Source: an uncultured Collinsella sp.
Lineage (GTDB): Bacteria > Actinomycetota > Coriobacteriia > Coriobacteriales > Coriobacteriaceae
DNA length: 30,499 nucleotides
NCBI GenBank assembly: GCA_958433005.1
Contig: CAUAWV010000028.1
Location: 1 to 30,499 of the forward strand
Reading direction: 5' to 3'
The translations under genes were made by a program, and so were the position numbers. The notes beneath the pieces are model-generated. The model was not told the origin of the DNA and did no database searches. It saw only the letters and a list, made by a program, of their open reading frames with translations. Below, piece after piece: positions 6,056-13,841 of the stretch; within the stretch, counting starts at the first letter, position 1; every line of letters starts with the position of its first letter.

Positions 6056-6766
6056 TTACCAGGGGGTTCTGGCGGTTGAAGACTCGATTGCTTCGTGGCG
6101 TTTGAGCTCGCGGCGCATGGTTTGCGAGTTGAGCCAAGCGGCCTTCCAACCGCGCGTGGGGTAGCGCGCCTCGTCGAGTTCAAACTGCGTATAGCCGCAG
6201 GCGTTGATGATCGTTGCCCCGCATGCGTGCTGACGCTCGCGCTGAAAATCGCAACCGTAGCTTTGGTGCACATGCCCGTGAATCATATAGTCGGGACCCC
6301 AAGACTCAAGAGCCGCATTAAAGCACTCGAATCCTCGATGCGGCAGGTCGTCCAGGTCGCCCATGCCTGCGACGGGTGCATGGGTAAGTAGAATATCGCA
6401 TCCGTCTACCAGTGCGATTTTTCGCGATAGCTTGCGCATGCGTTTTGCCATCTCGCGCTCGGTATACATGTTCGCGCCGTCGCGGTAGCGCATGGAACCG
6501 CCCAGACCCGCAATGCGAATACCTCGGTACACATATACGCTGTCCTCAACACAAATGCACCCGCCCGGTGCATGGCGCGCGTAGCGGTCGTCGTGGTTGC
6601 CACGAACGTACACAAGCGGTTTGTTGATGACAGTGACCAAAAACTCAAGATAGTCCGGATCCAGGTCGCCTGCGGATAGAATCAGGTCAACGTCCTCAAA
6701 GCGCTCCTTGCGAAAACATTCCCACAGGCAGCGCTCCTCTACATCGGCAATGGCTAGGATATTCAT
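6056..6766 (-). CDS. Calcineurin-like metallophosphoesterase
   Basis: This 236-residue protein has most signature motifs of the two-metal phosphoesterase family: GDLDPD (motif II), RGNHDDR (motif III), LLTHAPV (motif IV) and HGHVHQ (motif V). Motif I, normally D-x-H, reads ADVEE (D8, V9, E10), so the metal-binding histidine appears replaced by glutamate. The fold should hydrolyse a phosphodiester or phosphomonoester in the cytoplasm; no signal peptide or membrane segment is seen. Its ATG overlaps the stop of the upstream gene by four bases (ATGA), so it is translationally coupled to the ParB-like/BMP fusion and probably works with it. The substrate cannot be read from the sequence; a nucleotide or nucleic acid end would suit the partner's domains, but that is inference. 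Confidence 0.87.
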   Translation of the reverse strand: MNILAIADVEERCLWECFRKERFEDVDLILSAGDLDPDYLEFLVTVINKPLVYVRGNHDDRYARHAPGGCICVEDSVYVYRGIRIAGLGGSMRYRDGANMYTEREMAKRMRKLSRKIALVDGCDILLTHAPVAGMGDLDDLPHRGFECFNAALESWGPDYMIHGHVHQSYGCDFQRERQHACGATIINACGYTQFELDEARYPTRGWKAAWLNSQTMRRELKRHEAIESSTARTPW

Positions 6767-8685
6767 AGGGCACGGACCTCCGGCTCGTTATCGAGCTGCG
6801 GAATCGAGCCTATAACGTTGTCAGCCAGCCAGCTCATCTCGACAATCTGCGTACTCGGCAGGGGAGGGAAGCCCTCAATCTGAACCACGCCGTCCTGGCT
6901 GTGGAGCTCGCCGCCAAATGGGTTGATGGAGCCCTCGACAATGCCGTTGCGAAGCAGCTGCACAAGTTTACGCGTCTGATAGGGTAGGCCCGGAGCGTAG
7001 CGAATATCGATGACGCCGGAGCTCATACCGTACCAGTAGTTGACGGCGCGCACCTGCTGGTCATCGGCGGTCTCGTCCCATGTGCCGTGCAGTAGGCTGC
7101 GTACGATGAGTTCGTAGTAACGGCCCCAGTTCCATACCGGCATAGCAATACCGGTAACTTCCTTGCCGTTTACCAGACGGTGAAGCCCGTAGGCGGTGGG
7201 GTCCTCGAGAGACTTGGACATATCGGCGCCGGTCATGACGCTCACGCCCTCGCGACACATGGCTTCGGCAAGACCGCCGGCGGGAACATCTCCCCAAGTG
7301 AGGATAATCTGCGCACGAGGGTCGAGCAGCGAGGCACCGATAGCGAAGGCGTTGATTTCGCTCAGCGCGCCCGAGGCGAAGACCGACGCATGGTAGCCAA
7401 TACGGTGGTTGTCGGCCATGCTGGCGGCAAGGGCGCCCAGTAGGAACTTGGCCTCGTACATCTTTCCAAAGTACGAGCGGACGCTTTGGTGGGGAAGGCC
7501 GATTGAGCAGTTAAGGAACCGCACCTGGGGATACTCGACTGACGCCCTGAGCGTGTATTCCATGAGCCGGTGTGAGGTCGAGAAGATGACGTTCGCCCCG
7601 TGCTTTACGGCTGTCTCGACGGCGGCGTAGAACACGTCCGAATCGTGGCAGTCCTCGAACGCCTCGGTGCGCACGATGCCGCCAAAGTGCTCATCAAGAT
7701 ACCGGCGGCCCTGGTCGTGTAGGCTGTCCCAGCTCGACGTGGCACAGGGAAACTCGTGGATAAAGGCGATTCGCATGGGATTGGCAGTGGAGTAGACGGT
7801 CTTGCTCATAAAGAAGTTGAGCACGCCCGAGGTAGCTTTTGTCGGTGCGCCCTCTTTCTCGTTGGGCTGCGGCGCTTCGACAAGATCGACTTTGTCCTCG
7901 TCGCTTTTGCCGGCAATGACAAGCTCGCGCCAAATCTTGCACAGACGGTTGACGACGATATCCGTCGGCGTATCCAGCAGACGGTCCTGGTTGTAGACGT
8001 TGAGGTAGACGAGCATGGCATCGGCAGGCGTAATGTCCAAGTGGTCGCCGCCCGCGCGAAGATAGGCGCGCTTAAAGAGCAGGAAGGCGTGACGTAGGTA
8101 GTCGACCTTCTTTTGAGGCCATTTTTCGACAAGATCTTGGCCGAGCATTTTGGCAAGCATCTCGTAGCTGCCCTCGCGCGAAAACTCAATCTCGTACAGG
8201 GGGCATACGTACCAAAAGGCGCAAAACTCACCGTACAGGCGGCTCTCGACGGAATCCCACTTACCGGGGTACAGACGCGTCACCTTGGCCGAAACCGTCG
8301 GAGCGTCAAGGAATTTGAGGACGCTGACACGCTTGTTGCCCTCTTGGACGTAAAAGCGGTGCATGAACTCGGTGACGATGATGGGGTCGCGGTAGCCCTC
8401 GGAGATTTGGATATCGTAGAGGTTGGACCATTTGCGGGCGAATTCGGTATTCCAGGGGAGCAGCGGCATAAAGTTACACGAAAAGGCGGACTGGCGACCT
8501 TTGGTAACCGTGCCGACGACCATTTCGAGCGGAATGTCCCGCAGGCCGATGTTCTCGCGCTGCCCGCAGGGAAGCTGGGCGACCAAGCTGTCGAGGTCCG
8601 TAAGATATGGATGCTCGCTTTGGCTGATGGCGCGACGGCGTCCCTGTTCGCCGCGCTTGCGCGCTTGACGATAGGCCTCTTCCAT
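6763..8685 (-). CDS. ParB-like domain fused to a BMP/PnrA-type ligand-binding domain
   Basis: This 640-residue protein is a two-part fusion. The N-terminal part (about 50-165) contains DPIIVTEFMHRFYVQEGNKR then VSVLKFLDA, the pattern of ParB/Srx-like domains in which EGNKR replaces the usual GHHR or GNHR. A helical linker follows to about residue 300. From residue 304, MRIAFIHEFPCATSSWDSLH starts a basic-membrane-protein (BMP) type periplasmic-binding fold, with RFLNCSIG, SYFGKMYEAKFLLGALAA and NRIGYHAS-like segments (here DNHRIGYHAS). BMP proteins such as PnrA or TmpC bind nucleosides outside the cell, but this protein has no signal peptide, lipobox or membrane helix, so it should be a cytoplasmic sensor or enzyme. 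The start ATG 8685 has AAGGGAG upstream. It is coupled to the phosphoesterase gene. Function is unknown. Confidence 0.8.
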   Translation of the reverse strand: MEEAYRQARKRGEQGRRRAISQSEHPYLTDLDSLVAQLPCGQRENIGLRDIPLEMVVGTVTKGRQSAFSCNFMPLLPWNTEFARKWSNLYDIQISEGYRDPIIVTEFMHRFYVQEGNKRVSVLKFLDAPTVSAKVTRLYPGKWDSVESRLYGEFCAFWYVCPLYEIEFSREGSYEMLAKMLGQDLVEKWPQKKVDYLRHAFLLFKRAYLRAGGDHLDITPADAMLVYLNVYNQDRLLDTPTDIVVNRLCKIWRELVIAGKSDEDKVDLVEAPQPNEKEGAPTKATSGVLNFFMSKTVYSTANPMRIAFIHEFPCATSSWDSLHDQGRRYLDEHFGGIVRTEAFEDCHDSDVFYAAVETAVKHGANVIFSTSHRLMEYTLRASVEYPQVRFLNCSIGLPHQSVRSYFGKMYEAKFLLGALAASMADNHRIGYHASVFASGALSEINAFAIGASLLDPRAQIILTWGDVPAGGLAEAMCREGVSVMTGADMSKSLEDPTAYGLHRLVNGKEVTGIAMPVWNWGRYYELIVRSLLHGTWDETADDQQVRAVNYWYGMSSGVIDIRYAPGLPYQTRKLVQLLRNGIVEGSINPFGGELHSQDGVVQIEGFPPLPSTQIVEMSWLADNVIGSIPQLDNEPEVRAL

Positions 8686-8740
8686 GGTGTCTACTCCCTT
8701 AGTCGTTTAAACAACGATATGAACCATGGTACCACGATGC

Positions 8741-8781
8741 GAAACCACCACAAAGGTGCCTGTCCCCTTTGCGGTGGTTTT
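8741..8781. repeat. Dispersed ACCACC hairpin repeat, copy 4 (overlaps mscS stop)
   Basis: GAAACCACCAC (8741-8751) pairs with GCGGTGGTTTT (8771-8781) around core GGTGCCTGTCCCC. The second arm overlaps the TAA stop of the MscS gene (8780-8782), so on the minus strand this hairpin and its TTT tail sit exactly where a terminator belongs. Confidence 0.85.
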
Positions 8782-9547
8782 AGGCGATGATGGGGGCGAT
8801 GGCGCGGATGCAGGCGTCGGCTGCCGTAAAGGTGGTGCTGTCGTCACTGACGATAAAGATGATCTTACCCTTAATGCCAAAGTCGCCGATCTCGCTAAAG
8901 AGCACGTAGGGTTCCTTGTCAAAGCCCGAGATGGGTGAAACGGCGACCTTGGTGGCACAGGCGAGCTCGTCTGCCAGCGCATCGAGCGAGTCCCACTTTG
9001 ACGTGTCCTTCACCGCGACGGGAACGACAACGCGTCCAAAGGGCATGAGGTGCACGAGTGTGTTCTTGGAGATGTTGGAGTTGGGGACGATGATGGTCTG
9101 TCCGCAGGCGTCCTCGATGGTCGTGTGGCGCCAAGTGATGTCCTGGACCACGCCCGACACGCCGCCGACCTCGATATTGTCGCCGGGCTTGATGATGCCC
9201 ATAAAGGTCACTTGCATGCCGCCGATAAGGTTTGATAGCGTGTCCTGAAAGCCGAGCGAGATGGCGATGCCGCCGACGCCAAGAGCGGCGACGAGCGCGT
9301 TTGCGTTAATGCCAAAGCAGTTGTCGAGGATAAAGCTGCCGCCGATCATCCAAATGACGGCACGCGCGATGTTGATGAAGATGCTCGATGCGGGAAGCGG
9401 GTTGTCGTCTCGGTTGAGTAGGTGGCGCAGGGTCTTGGATGCCACCTTGGCGGCGATGGCGGTGACTATTACCAAGATGACGGCCCAGATGATGTTGTGG
9501 ACCCAGCGCTGCTCAAAGAAATGAAGAATCGGTTCAAACAATTCCAT
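8780..9547 (-). CDS. Small-conductance mechanosensitive channel, MscS family
   Basis: MscS-type channels open under membrane tension and release solutes during hypo-osmotic shock. The 255-residue protein has transmembrane helices near residues 14-36 and 55-80. The pore-lining helix and beta domain follow: NALVAALGVGGIAISLGFQD, TLSNLIGGM, then the signature KPGDNIEVGGVSGVVQDI and IIVPNSNISKN. The Gly/Ala-rich packing of the pore helix is present. The length is near that of E. coli MscS. ATG 9547 is preceded by AGGAGG at 9558-9563 (minus strand). A strong minus-strand terminator lies just upstream of that site (9591-9620), so either the gene has a promoter between 9548 and 9590, or the hairpin is a regulated terminator. 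Confidence 0.93.
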   Translation of the reverse strand: MELFEPILHFFEQRWVHNIIWAVILVIVTAIAAKVASKTLRHLLNRDDNPLPASSIFINIARAVIWMIGGSFILDNCFGINANALVAALGVGGIAISLGFQDTLSNLIGGMQVTFMGIIKPGDNIEVGGVSGVVQDITWRHTTIEDACGQTIIVPNSNISKNTLVHLMPFGRVVVPVAVKDTSKWDSLDALADELACATKVAVSPISGFDKEPYVLFSEIGDFGIKGKIIFIVSDDSTTFTAADACIRAIAPIIA

Positions 9548-9590
9548 GTAGGGAAAACCTCCTAATGATCATTCAACCATGATACCCACC

Positions 9591-9620
9591 AAAAAGCCCG
9601 TCCGATCACATCGGACGGGC
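9591..9620 (-). terminator. Strong minus-strand terminator in front of mscS
   Basis: GCCCGTCCGAT (9596-9606) and ATCGGACGGGC (9610-9620) form a perfect 11-bp stem with a 3-base loop. Five plus-strand A residues (9591-9595) give the minus-strand T-run. It is only 28 bases before the mscS ribosome binding site. Confidence 0.88.
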
Positions 9621-9788
9621 CGATAACTTGAGATGGGGTGGCCGCGGTGGCGTAAGCTGGGCCGCCGGCGAGCACGCCGGCAAGGAGTGCGGCGGTCAAG
9701 CAAGACGGGGAAGGAGTCTTCTCATGGCAGTTTCCTTAGTTCTTAACCAGTGGTTCCTGCTGACGCTGGATTATCGACATGATATGCG
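9621..9788 (-). other. Leader-like region before the mscS terminator, with broken short frames
   Basis: No complete gene is seen here. On the minus strand, an ATG at 9725 with AAGGAAA in front starts MRRLLPRLA and stops at once. A one-base shift would continue as TAALLAGVLAGGPAYATA, a signal-peptide-like run that stays open through the terminator to TAG just before mscS. A 14-residue frame (MSIIQRQQEPLVKN) precedes it. A perfect GCCGGCG/CGCCGGC hairpin lies inside. It may be a short transcript, an attenuated leader, or a decayed small secreted peptide gene. Confidence 0.35.
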
Positions 9789-9828
9789 AAAACCGTCGCA
9801 AAGGTATCTGTTCCTTTGCGGCGGTTTT
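9789..9828. repeat. Dispersed hairpin repeat, diverged copy 5
   Basis: AAAACCGTCGCAAAGG (9789-9804) pairs with CCTTTGCGGCGGTTTT (9813-9828), 16 pairs with one T-G. The arms and loop differ from the ACCACC copies, but the architecture and length are the same. Confidence 0.65.
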
Positions 9829-9843
9829 GACGTTTGCGCAGAT

Positions 9844-9884
9844 AAAACCTGCCAAAATAAACCTGTCCCTTATTGGCAGGTTTT
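9844..9884. repeat. Hairpin repeat copy 6 / terminator of the ABC operon
   Basis: AAAACCTGCCAA (9844-9855) pairs with TTGGCAGGTTTT (9873-9884); the loop contains the CCTGTCCC core of the family. It overlaps the stop codon of the ABC ATPase gene (9883-9885), and on the minus strand ends in TTTT, so it probably terminates that operon together with copy 5. Confidence 0.7.
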
Positions 9885-10677
9885 AGCTCAGCAGCATGCG
9901 GTCGTTGGCGAGCTCGCCGCCCGAGACCTCCTCGAACTTCTGCAGCAGGTCGGCGACGGTGAGCGACTTCTTCTCGTCGCCCGCCACGTCGTAGATAACG
10001 TGGCCCTCGTGCATCATGATCAGGCGATTGCCCAGACGGATGGCGTCATTCATGTTGTGCGTGACCATGAGCGTGGTCAGGTGGTTCTCGTCGACAATCT
10101 CCTCGGTCAGATTGAGCACCTTAGAGGCGGTCTTGGGGTCGAGTGCCGCGGTGTGCTCGTCGAGCAGCAGCAAGCGCGGCTTGGTGAGCGTGGCCATGAG
10201 CAGCGTGAGTGCCTGGCGCTGGCCACCCGAAAGCAGGCCGACCTTGGCGTTGAGGCGCGTGTCCAGGCCAAGGTCCAGGCGCTTGAGCAACTCAACGTAC
10301 TCGTCCTTCTCGGCCTTGGTGACGCCCCACGAAAGGCCGCGACGCTGGCCGCGACGCTTGGCGAGGGCCAAGTTCTCGGCAATCTGCATGTCGGCTGCGG
10401 TGCCGCGCATGGGATCCTGGAACACGCGGCCCAGGTACTTGGCGCGCTGCGACTCGCTCAGGCGCGAGATGTCGGTGCCGTCGAGCTCGATAACGCCCGA
10501 ATCGAGCGGATATACGCCGGCAATCATGTTGAGCAGCGTGGATTTGCCGGCGCCGTTGCCGCCGATCACAGTTACAAAGTCGCCGTCGTTGAGGGTAAGG
10601 TCGACGCCGGTGAGCGCGCGCTTCTCGGTGACGGTGCCCTTGTTAAAGGTCTTCTTGACGTGCGAGAGCTTAAGCAT
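9883..10677 (-). CDS. ABC transporter ATP-binding protein (TrpZ/DUF534-system type)
   Basis: This 264-residue protein is the cytoplasmic nucleotide-binding subunit that powers the adjacent importer. Walker A is GGNGAGKST near residue 38, the Q-loop VFQDPMRGT, the signature LSGGQRQAL, Walker B RLLLLDEHTAALD, and the switch histidine VTHN. It belongs to the class paired with BPD_transp_2 permeases. The chosen start is ATG 10677 (MLKLSHVKKTF), which overlaps the permease stop by eight bases. An in-frame ATG nine bases earlier is possible, and a longer open frame to 10758 lies wholly inside the permease gene, so it is unlikely. The substrate follows from the binding protein and remains open. Confidence 0.92.
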   Translation of the reverse strand: MLKLSHVKKTFNKGTVTEKRALTGVDLTLNDGDFVTVIGGNGAGKSTLLNMIAGVYPLDSGVIELDGTDISRLSESQRAKYLGRVFQDPMRGTAADMQIAENLALAKRRGQRRGLSWGVTKAEKDEYVELLKRLDLGLDTRLNAKVGLLSGGQRQALTLLMATLTKPRLLLLDEHTAALDPKTASKVLNLTEEIVDENHLTTLMVTHNMNDAIRLGNRLIMMHEGHVIYDVAGDEKKSLTVADLLQKFEEVSGGELANDRMLLS

Positions 10678-11593
10678 CTGCCTCATCTCCCTTCGTGTAG
10701 GAGCTGCGGAGCTTATAGCGCTCCCAAACCACGGGCACGCACAGGGCCACGGCGACAATCACAGCAGAGAGCAGTTTCATGTCGTTGGCGTCCATGCCCA
10801 GCTGCAGCACGATGGCGCGGATGAGGAAGTACACCACGGAGCCAAAGACGGCGGAGGCCAGACGGACGGAGAACTGCGTGAGACCGCCGGGCAGCAGGCG
10901 GCCGAGCACCTCGCCGATGACGATGGCGGCAAGACCGATAACGATGGCGCCGGTGCCCATGCCAATGTCGGCATACTTCTGGCTCTGGCAGATGAGCGCA
11001 CCCGAAAGGCCAATGAGGGCGTTGGAGAGCACGAGGGCGATCATTTTGGTGGTGTTGGTGTTAACGCCCAGGGCGCGGATCATGTACTCGTTGTTGCCGG
11101 TGGCACGCAGTGCCGAGCCGATCTCGGTGCCAAAGAACCAGTACAGGATGGCGACGATGGCCACGGCCAGCACGATGCCTAGGATAATGGCAACAGTGGA
11201 CTGCGGCAGGCCCGTCATGTTGCTGACAGACGAGAAGATAGTGCCCTTGGCAAGGATGGGCGTGTTGGACTTGCCCATGATACGCAGGTTGATGGACCAC
11301 AGACTGATCTGGGTGAGGATTCCGGCGAGGATTGCGGGAATCTCAAAGACGGTGGTCAAAATGCCCGTGACCGCGCCCGCGATGGCGCCGGCGCACATGC
11401 CGGCCAAAACGGCGAGCAGCGGGTCGACGTCGTTATTGACGATGAGCACGGCGCAGACACAGCCGCCGAGGGCAAAACTGCCGTCGCAGGTCATATCGGG
11501 GATGTCGAGCAGGCGGAACGTGATAAACACGCCAAGCACCATAATGCCCCAGAGGACGCCCTGCGAAACGGCGCCCTGCAATGCAATGAGCAT
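10670..11593 (-). CDS. ABC transporter permease, BPD_transp_2 family
   Basis: This 307-residue integral membrane protein has about eight to nine hydrophobic segments. It starts GVLWGIMVLGVFITFRLLDI and contains PDMTCDGSFALGG, RATGNNEYMIRALGVNTN (the cytoplasmic coupling region) and LSGALICQSQKYADIGMGTG. These are typical of the permeases that work with DUF534/TrpX binding proteins. The initiation site is clear: AGGAGG seven bases before ATG 11593. It overlaps the ATPase gene downstream, and the binding-protein gene lies 204 bases upstream with a strong hairpin between, an arrangement that would make more binding protein than permease. Confidence 0.9.
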   Translation of the reverse strand: MLIALQGAVSQGVLWGIMVLGVFITFRLLDIPDMTCDGSFALGGCVCAVLIVNNDVDPLLAVLAGMCAGAIAGAVTGILTTVFEIPAILAGILTQISLWSINLRIMGKSNTPILAKGTIFSSVSNMTGLPQSTVAIILGIVLAVAIVAILYWFFGTEIGSALRATGNNEYMIRALGVNTNTTKMIALVLSNALIGLSGALICQSQKYADIGMGTGAIVIGLAAIVIGEVLGRLLPGGLTQFSVRLASAVFGSVVYFLIRAIVLQLGMDANDMKLLSAVIVAVALCVPVVWERYKLRSSYTKGDEADA

Positions 11594-11697
11594 GCTTCAT
11601 ACCTCCTAGGATAGGGTGGACACGCGAGTCACCATGATAGCGGTAACAATGCATAATAGAGTGGCGGACGGATGTTTTGTCTCATCCGAAACAAGCA

Positions 11698-11726
11698 GGG
11701 CGAACGCCGGTCTTTGGCGTTCGCCC
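11698..11726 (-). terminator. Intra-operon hairpin between binding protein and permease genes
   Basis: GGGCGAACGCC (11698-11708) and GGCGTTCGCCC (11716-11726) form an 11-bp stem with a 7-base loop. Only a weak T-rich tail follows on the minus strand (TGCTTGTTTC), so it probably causes partial termination or protects the 3' end of the binding-protein mRNA. A second smaller hairpin CGGATG/CATCCG lies at 11669-11688. Confidence 0.6.
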
Positions 11727-11797
11727 CTGTGGCTCAGATATTGAATAACACGGCAACGGCGCGAGTATGGGCCCTAGGCACATCGCCGCGCATACTG

Positions 11798-12778
11798 CTA
11801 CTCGTCCAGAGCGGAGAGGTCGATGCCCAAAGCCTCGGCCATCTCGTCATTCTTGACGACGACCAGGTTCTTGCTCGAGAGGTGCTTGATCGGCATATCC
11901 TCAGGCTTGGCCTCGCCCTTCAGGATCTTAACGGCCATCTCGCCCGCGGCGTAGCCCAGGTCCTCATAGTTGATAGAGAGGGTGAACAGGCCGCCGGCCA
12001 TGCACATACCCTCCTCGCCGGTCACGAAGGGAAGCTTGTTCTCCTTGCAGATCTGACCGACCTGCGAAGCGCCCGCGGCGATGGTGTTGTCAGTGGGGGA
12101 GTAGAGCGCGTCGACCTTGCCCACGGAGGACTCGACGACGGACTGGATTTCATTGGAGCTCGAGACGGTGTAATCGGTGTACTCCAGGCCCAGCTTGTCG
12201 AGCTCCTTCTTGGCAGCCTTGATCTGGACGTCGGAGTTGGACTCGGCGGTGCAGTAGAGCAAGCCGACCTTCTTAACGTCGGGCAGGACCTTCTGCATCA
12301 TCTCGAGCTGCTCGGCGACCGGGGTGAGGTCGGAGGCGCCGGTGACGTTGGTGCCGGGCTTTTCGTTGTCCTGGACCAGGCCCGAGGCGGCGTAGTCGGT
12401 GATGGCGCAGCCCACGATGGGGATATCGGCGGTGGCGCCAGCGGCGGCCTGCGCGGCGGGCGTGGCGATGGCATAGATCAGATCGACGCCATCGCCTACG
12501 AACTTGTCGGCGATGGACTTACACGTGGACTGGTCGTTCTGGGCGTTCTTCTGATCGATCTTGACCTTAAGGCCGCTCTTCTTGATGGCCTTGACAAAGC
12601 CGTCGTTGGCGGCGTCGAGTGCGGAGTGCTCGGTGAGCTGCAGAATGCCGACGGTGTAGTCGGAACCGGCGGCAGCAGAGCCGGAACCAGAGTTGCCGCC
12701 GCATCCGGCGAGCGGAGCGAGCGCGAGCAGGCCGGCAGAGACCAGAAGGCTCCTGCGGCTGATGGTGATGTCCTTCAT
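11798..12778 (-). CDS. ABC transporter substrate-binding lipoprotein, TrpX/DUF534 family
   Basis: This 326-residue exported lipoprotein captures the substrate outside the membrane. The N-terminus ISRRSLLVSAGLLALAPLAG ends in lipobox LAGC with Cys26 as the lipidated residue; the SRRSLL stretch resembles a twin-arginine signal. The mature domain has YTVGILQLTEHSALDAANDG, DLIYAIATPAAQAAAG, KKVGLLYCTAESNSDVQIK and ALYSPTDNTIAAG, the pattern of the DUF534 family. Members include TrpX of the streptococcal TrpXYZ system, linked to tryptophan, but substrate range in the family is uncertain. ATG 12778 is chosen because GGGGGT lies just upstream; the frame extends back to 12958 with no binding site. 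A promoter candidate is at 12842-12869. Confidence 0.9.
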   Translation of the reverse strand: MKDITISRRSLLVSAGLLALAPLAGCGGNSGSGSAAAGSDYTVGILQLTEHSALDAANDGFVKAIKKSGLKVKIDQKNAQNDQSTCKSIADKFVGDGVDLIYAIATPAAQAAAGATADIPIVGCAITDYAASGLVQDNEKPGTNVTGASDLTPVAEQLEMMQKVLPDVKKVGLLYCTAESNSDVQIKAAKKELDKLGLEYTDYTVSSSNEIQSVVESSVGKVDALYSPTDNTIAAGASQVGQICKENKLPFVTGEEGMCMAGGLFTLSINYEDLGYAAGEMAVKILKGEAKPEDMPIKHLSSKNLVVVKNDEMAEALGIDLSALDE

Positions 12779-12841
12779 ATCGTTACCCCCAGTATAAAAA
12801 TGGCTGGAAACACTGCACTGGGACAAAGTGCAAGTGGAACT

Positions 12842-12869
12842 ATAGTAGCGCTGATGTCCATTTTTACAA
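12842..12869 (-). promoter_or_regulatory. Promoter of the ABC importer with dyad downstream
   Basis: On the minus strand TTGTAA (12869-12864), a 16-base spacer and TACTAT (12847-12842) make a good promoter. The -35 overlaps a TTTTTACAACAGC element shared with the regulator's upstream region. A TGCACT/AGTGCA dyad (12814-12819/12827-12832) lies just after the expected transcription start and could be an operator. Confidence 0.55.
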
Positions 12870-12938
12870 CAGCCTGGCGGGTTTTTTAATACAGAATCGG
12901 ATGGGCGGTACGGGTAGTCGAATGGGCGGCGGAGGGTC

Positions 12939-13724
12939 TTATGCGGCGGAGGAGGCATCGTCCTCGGCCAGGGCGGCGAAGAGCTTCTTGCCGTCGAGGA
13001 GACGTGTGGTGACGTTTCTCATTCGGCCGATCTCTACGGTACGCAACGTGTCATCGGCGCCTCGCGCGTCATAGACCGTTCCCAGCAAATACGAGATGCC
13101 GTCTCGTTGCTTGATGGCAAAGGGCCGGAGTGTCATCCGTGCCACTTCGACCTCTCCGCGTGCCGTGACACTCGAAATATCAAAACTCACCGTGGTTCCG
13201 TGGTCGATGGCCTGCTCGATGAGCTCGCAGGCATCGATGCGCTTGACGGGCGTGCGTGTGGCCTTGGTGGATTTGTCGCCTGCGCTTGGAGCAGGCTCGG
13301 GTGCATCGAGGTAGCCGCGAACGTCGGCACTCGCCATGGCGACCAGGTGCTGCGCCATGCTCTTTCGAATGGCGATGGGCGTGGAGCGGTTGCGCATGAC
13401 CATGCCGTGGAGCCGGATGATCTCTTCGTCGGTGAGCGGACGGGTCAAGAGTCGATAGCCCACGCCGCGCTTGTACTCAATTTCGTATCCGGCATGGCGA
13501 AGTGCGGAGATGGCGGTGTAGATGCTGCGCCGCGCCGCCGAGATGGGCATGCGGGCGGGGTCGTCGGGATGGGCGAGGCGCCGGATCAACTCATCGGAAA
13601 GCATGGCCTTGTCCTCGCCGGTGTTTTCGCTTAATAGTTGCAGGATGCGAACGGCGCGATAGGCTGCCATCGAGGCGGCGCCCCTCGTCGTGGTCTCGTA
13701 AGTTTCAACAGCGGTTTCGGTCAT
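12939..13724 (-). CDS. HTH transcriptional regulator with WYL-like domain
   Basis: This 261-residue protein has an N-terminal winged-helix region: YRAVRILQLLSENTGEDKAM, RRSIYTAISALRHAGYEIEY and KRGVGYRLL. The C-terminal segment TLRPFAIKQRDGISYLLGTV, with TVEIGRMRNV, fits a WYL ligand-sensing domain. I place the start at ATG 13724 (MTETAVETYETT), about ten bases after AAAGGA; the open frame reaches 13802, so the start is not certain. It sits directly upstream of the ABC importer in the same direction, but the importer has its own promoter. A repeated element, TTTCAACAGC, occurs inside its 5' end, upstream of it (twice, inverted) and at the importer promoter, so it may control both. Confidence 0.8.
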   Translation of the reverse strand: MTETAVETYETTTRGAASMAAYRAVRILQLLSENTGEDKAMLSDELIRRLAHPDDPARMPISAARRSIYTAISALRHAGYEIEYKRGVGYRLLTRPLTDEEIIRLHGMVMRNRSTPIAIRKSMAQHLVAMASADVRGYLDAPEPAPSAGDKSTKATRTPVKRIDACELIEQAIDHGTTVSFDISSVTARGEVEVARMTLRPFAIKQRDGISYLLGTVYDARGADDTLRTVEIGRMRNVTTRLLDGKKLFAALAEDDASSAA

Positions 13725-13841
13725 GGCGCCCACGTCCTTTCCGTTTTGGGTGGCGACGGTATGGAGCCTAGGACGCGGGGCTTTCCCAGGGGCGCAGAGC
13801 ACTCTGGGTGGTCGGTGGCCGTCGGCAAGCGGCGGGTCGAG

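Noticed and set aside
9628..11182. Two long plus-strand open frames across the ABC transporter genes.
   Set aside because: They are antisense shadows of the ATPase and permease, with no binding sites and low-complexity composition.
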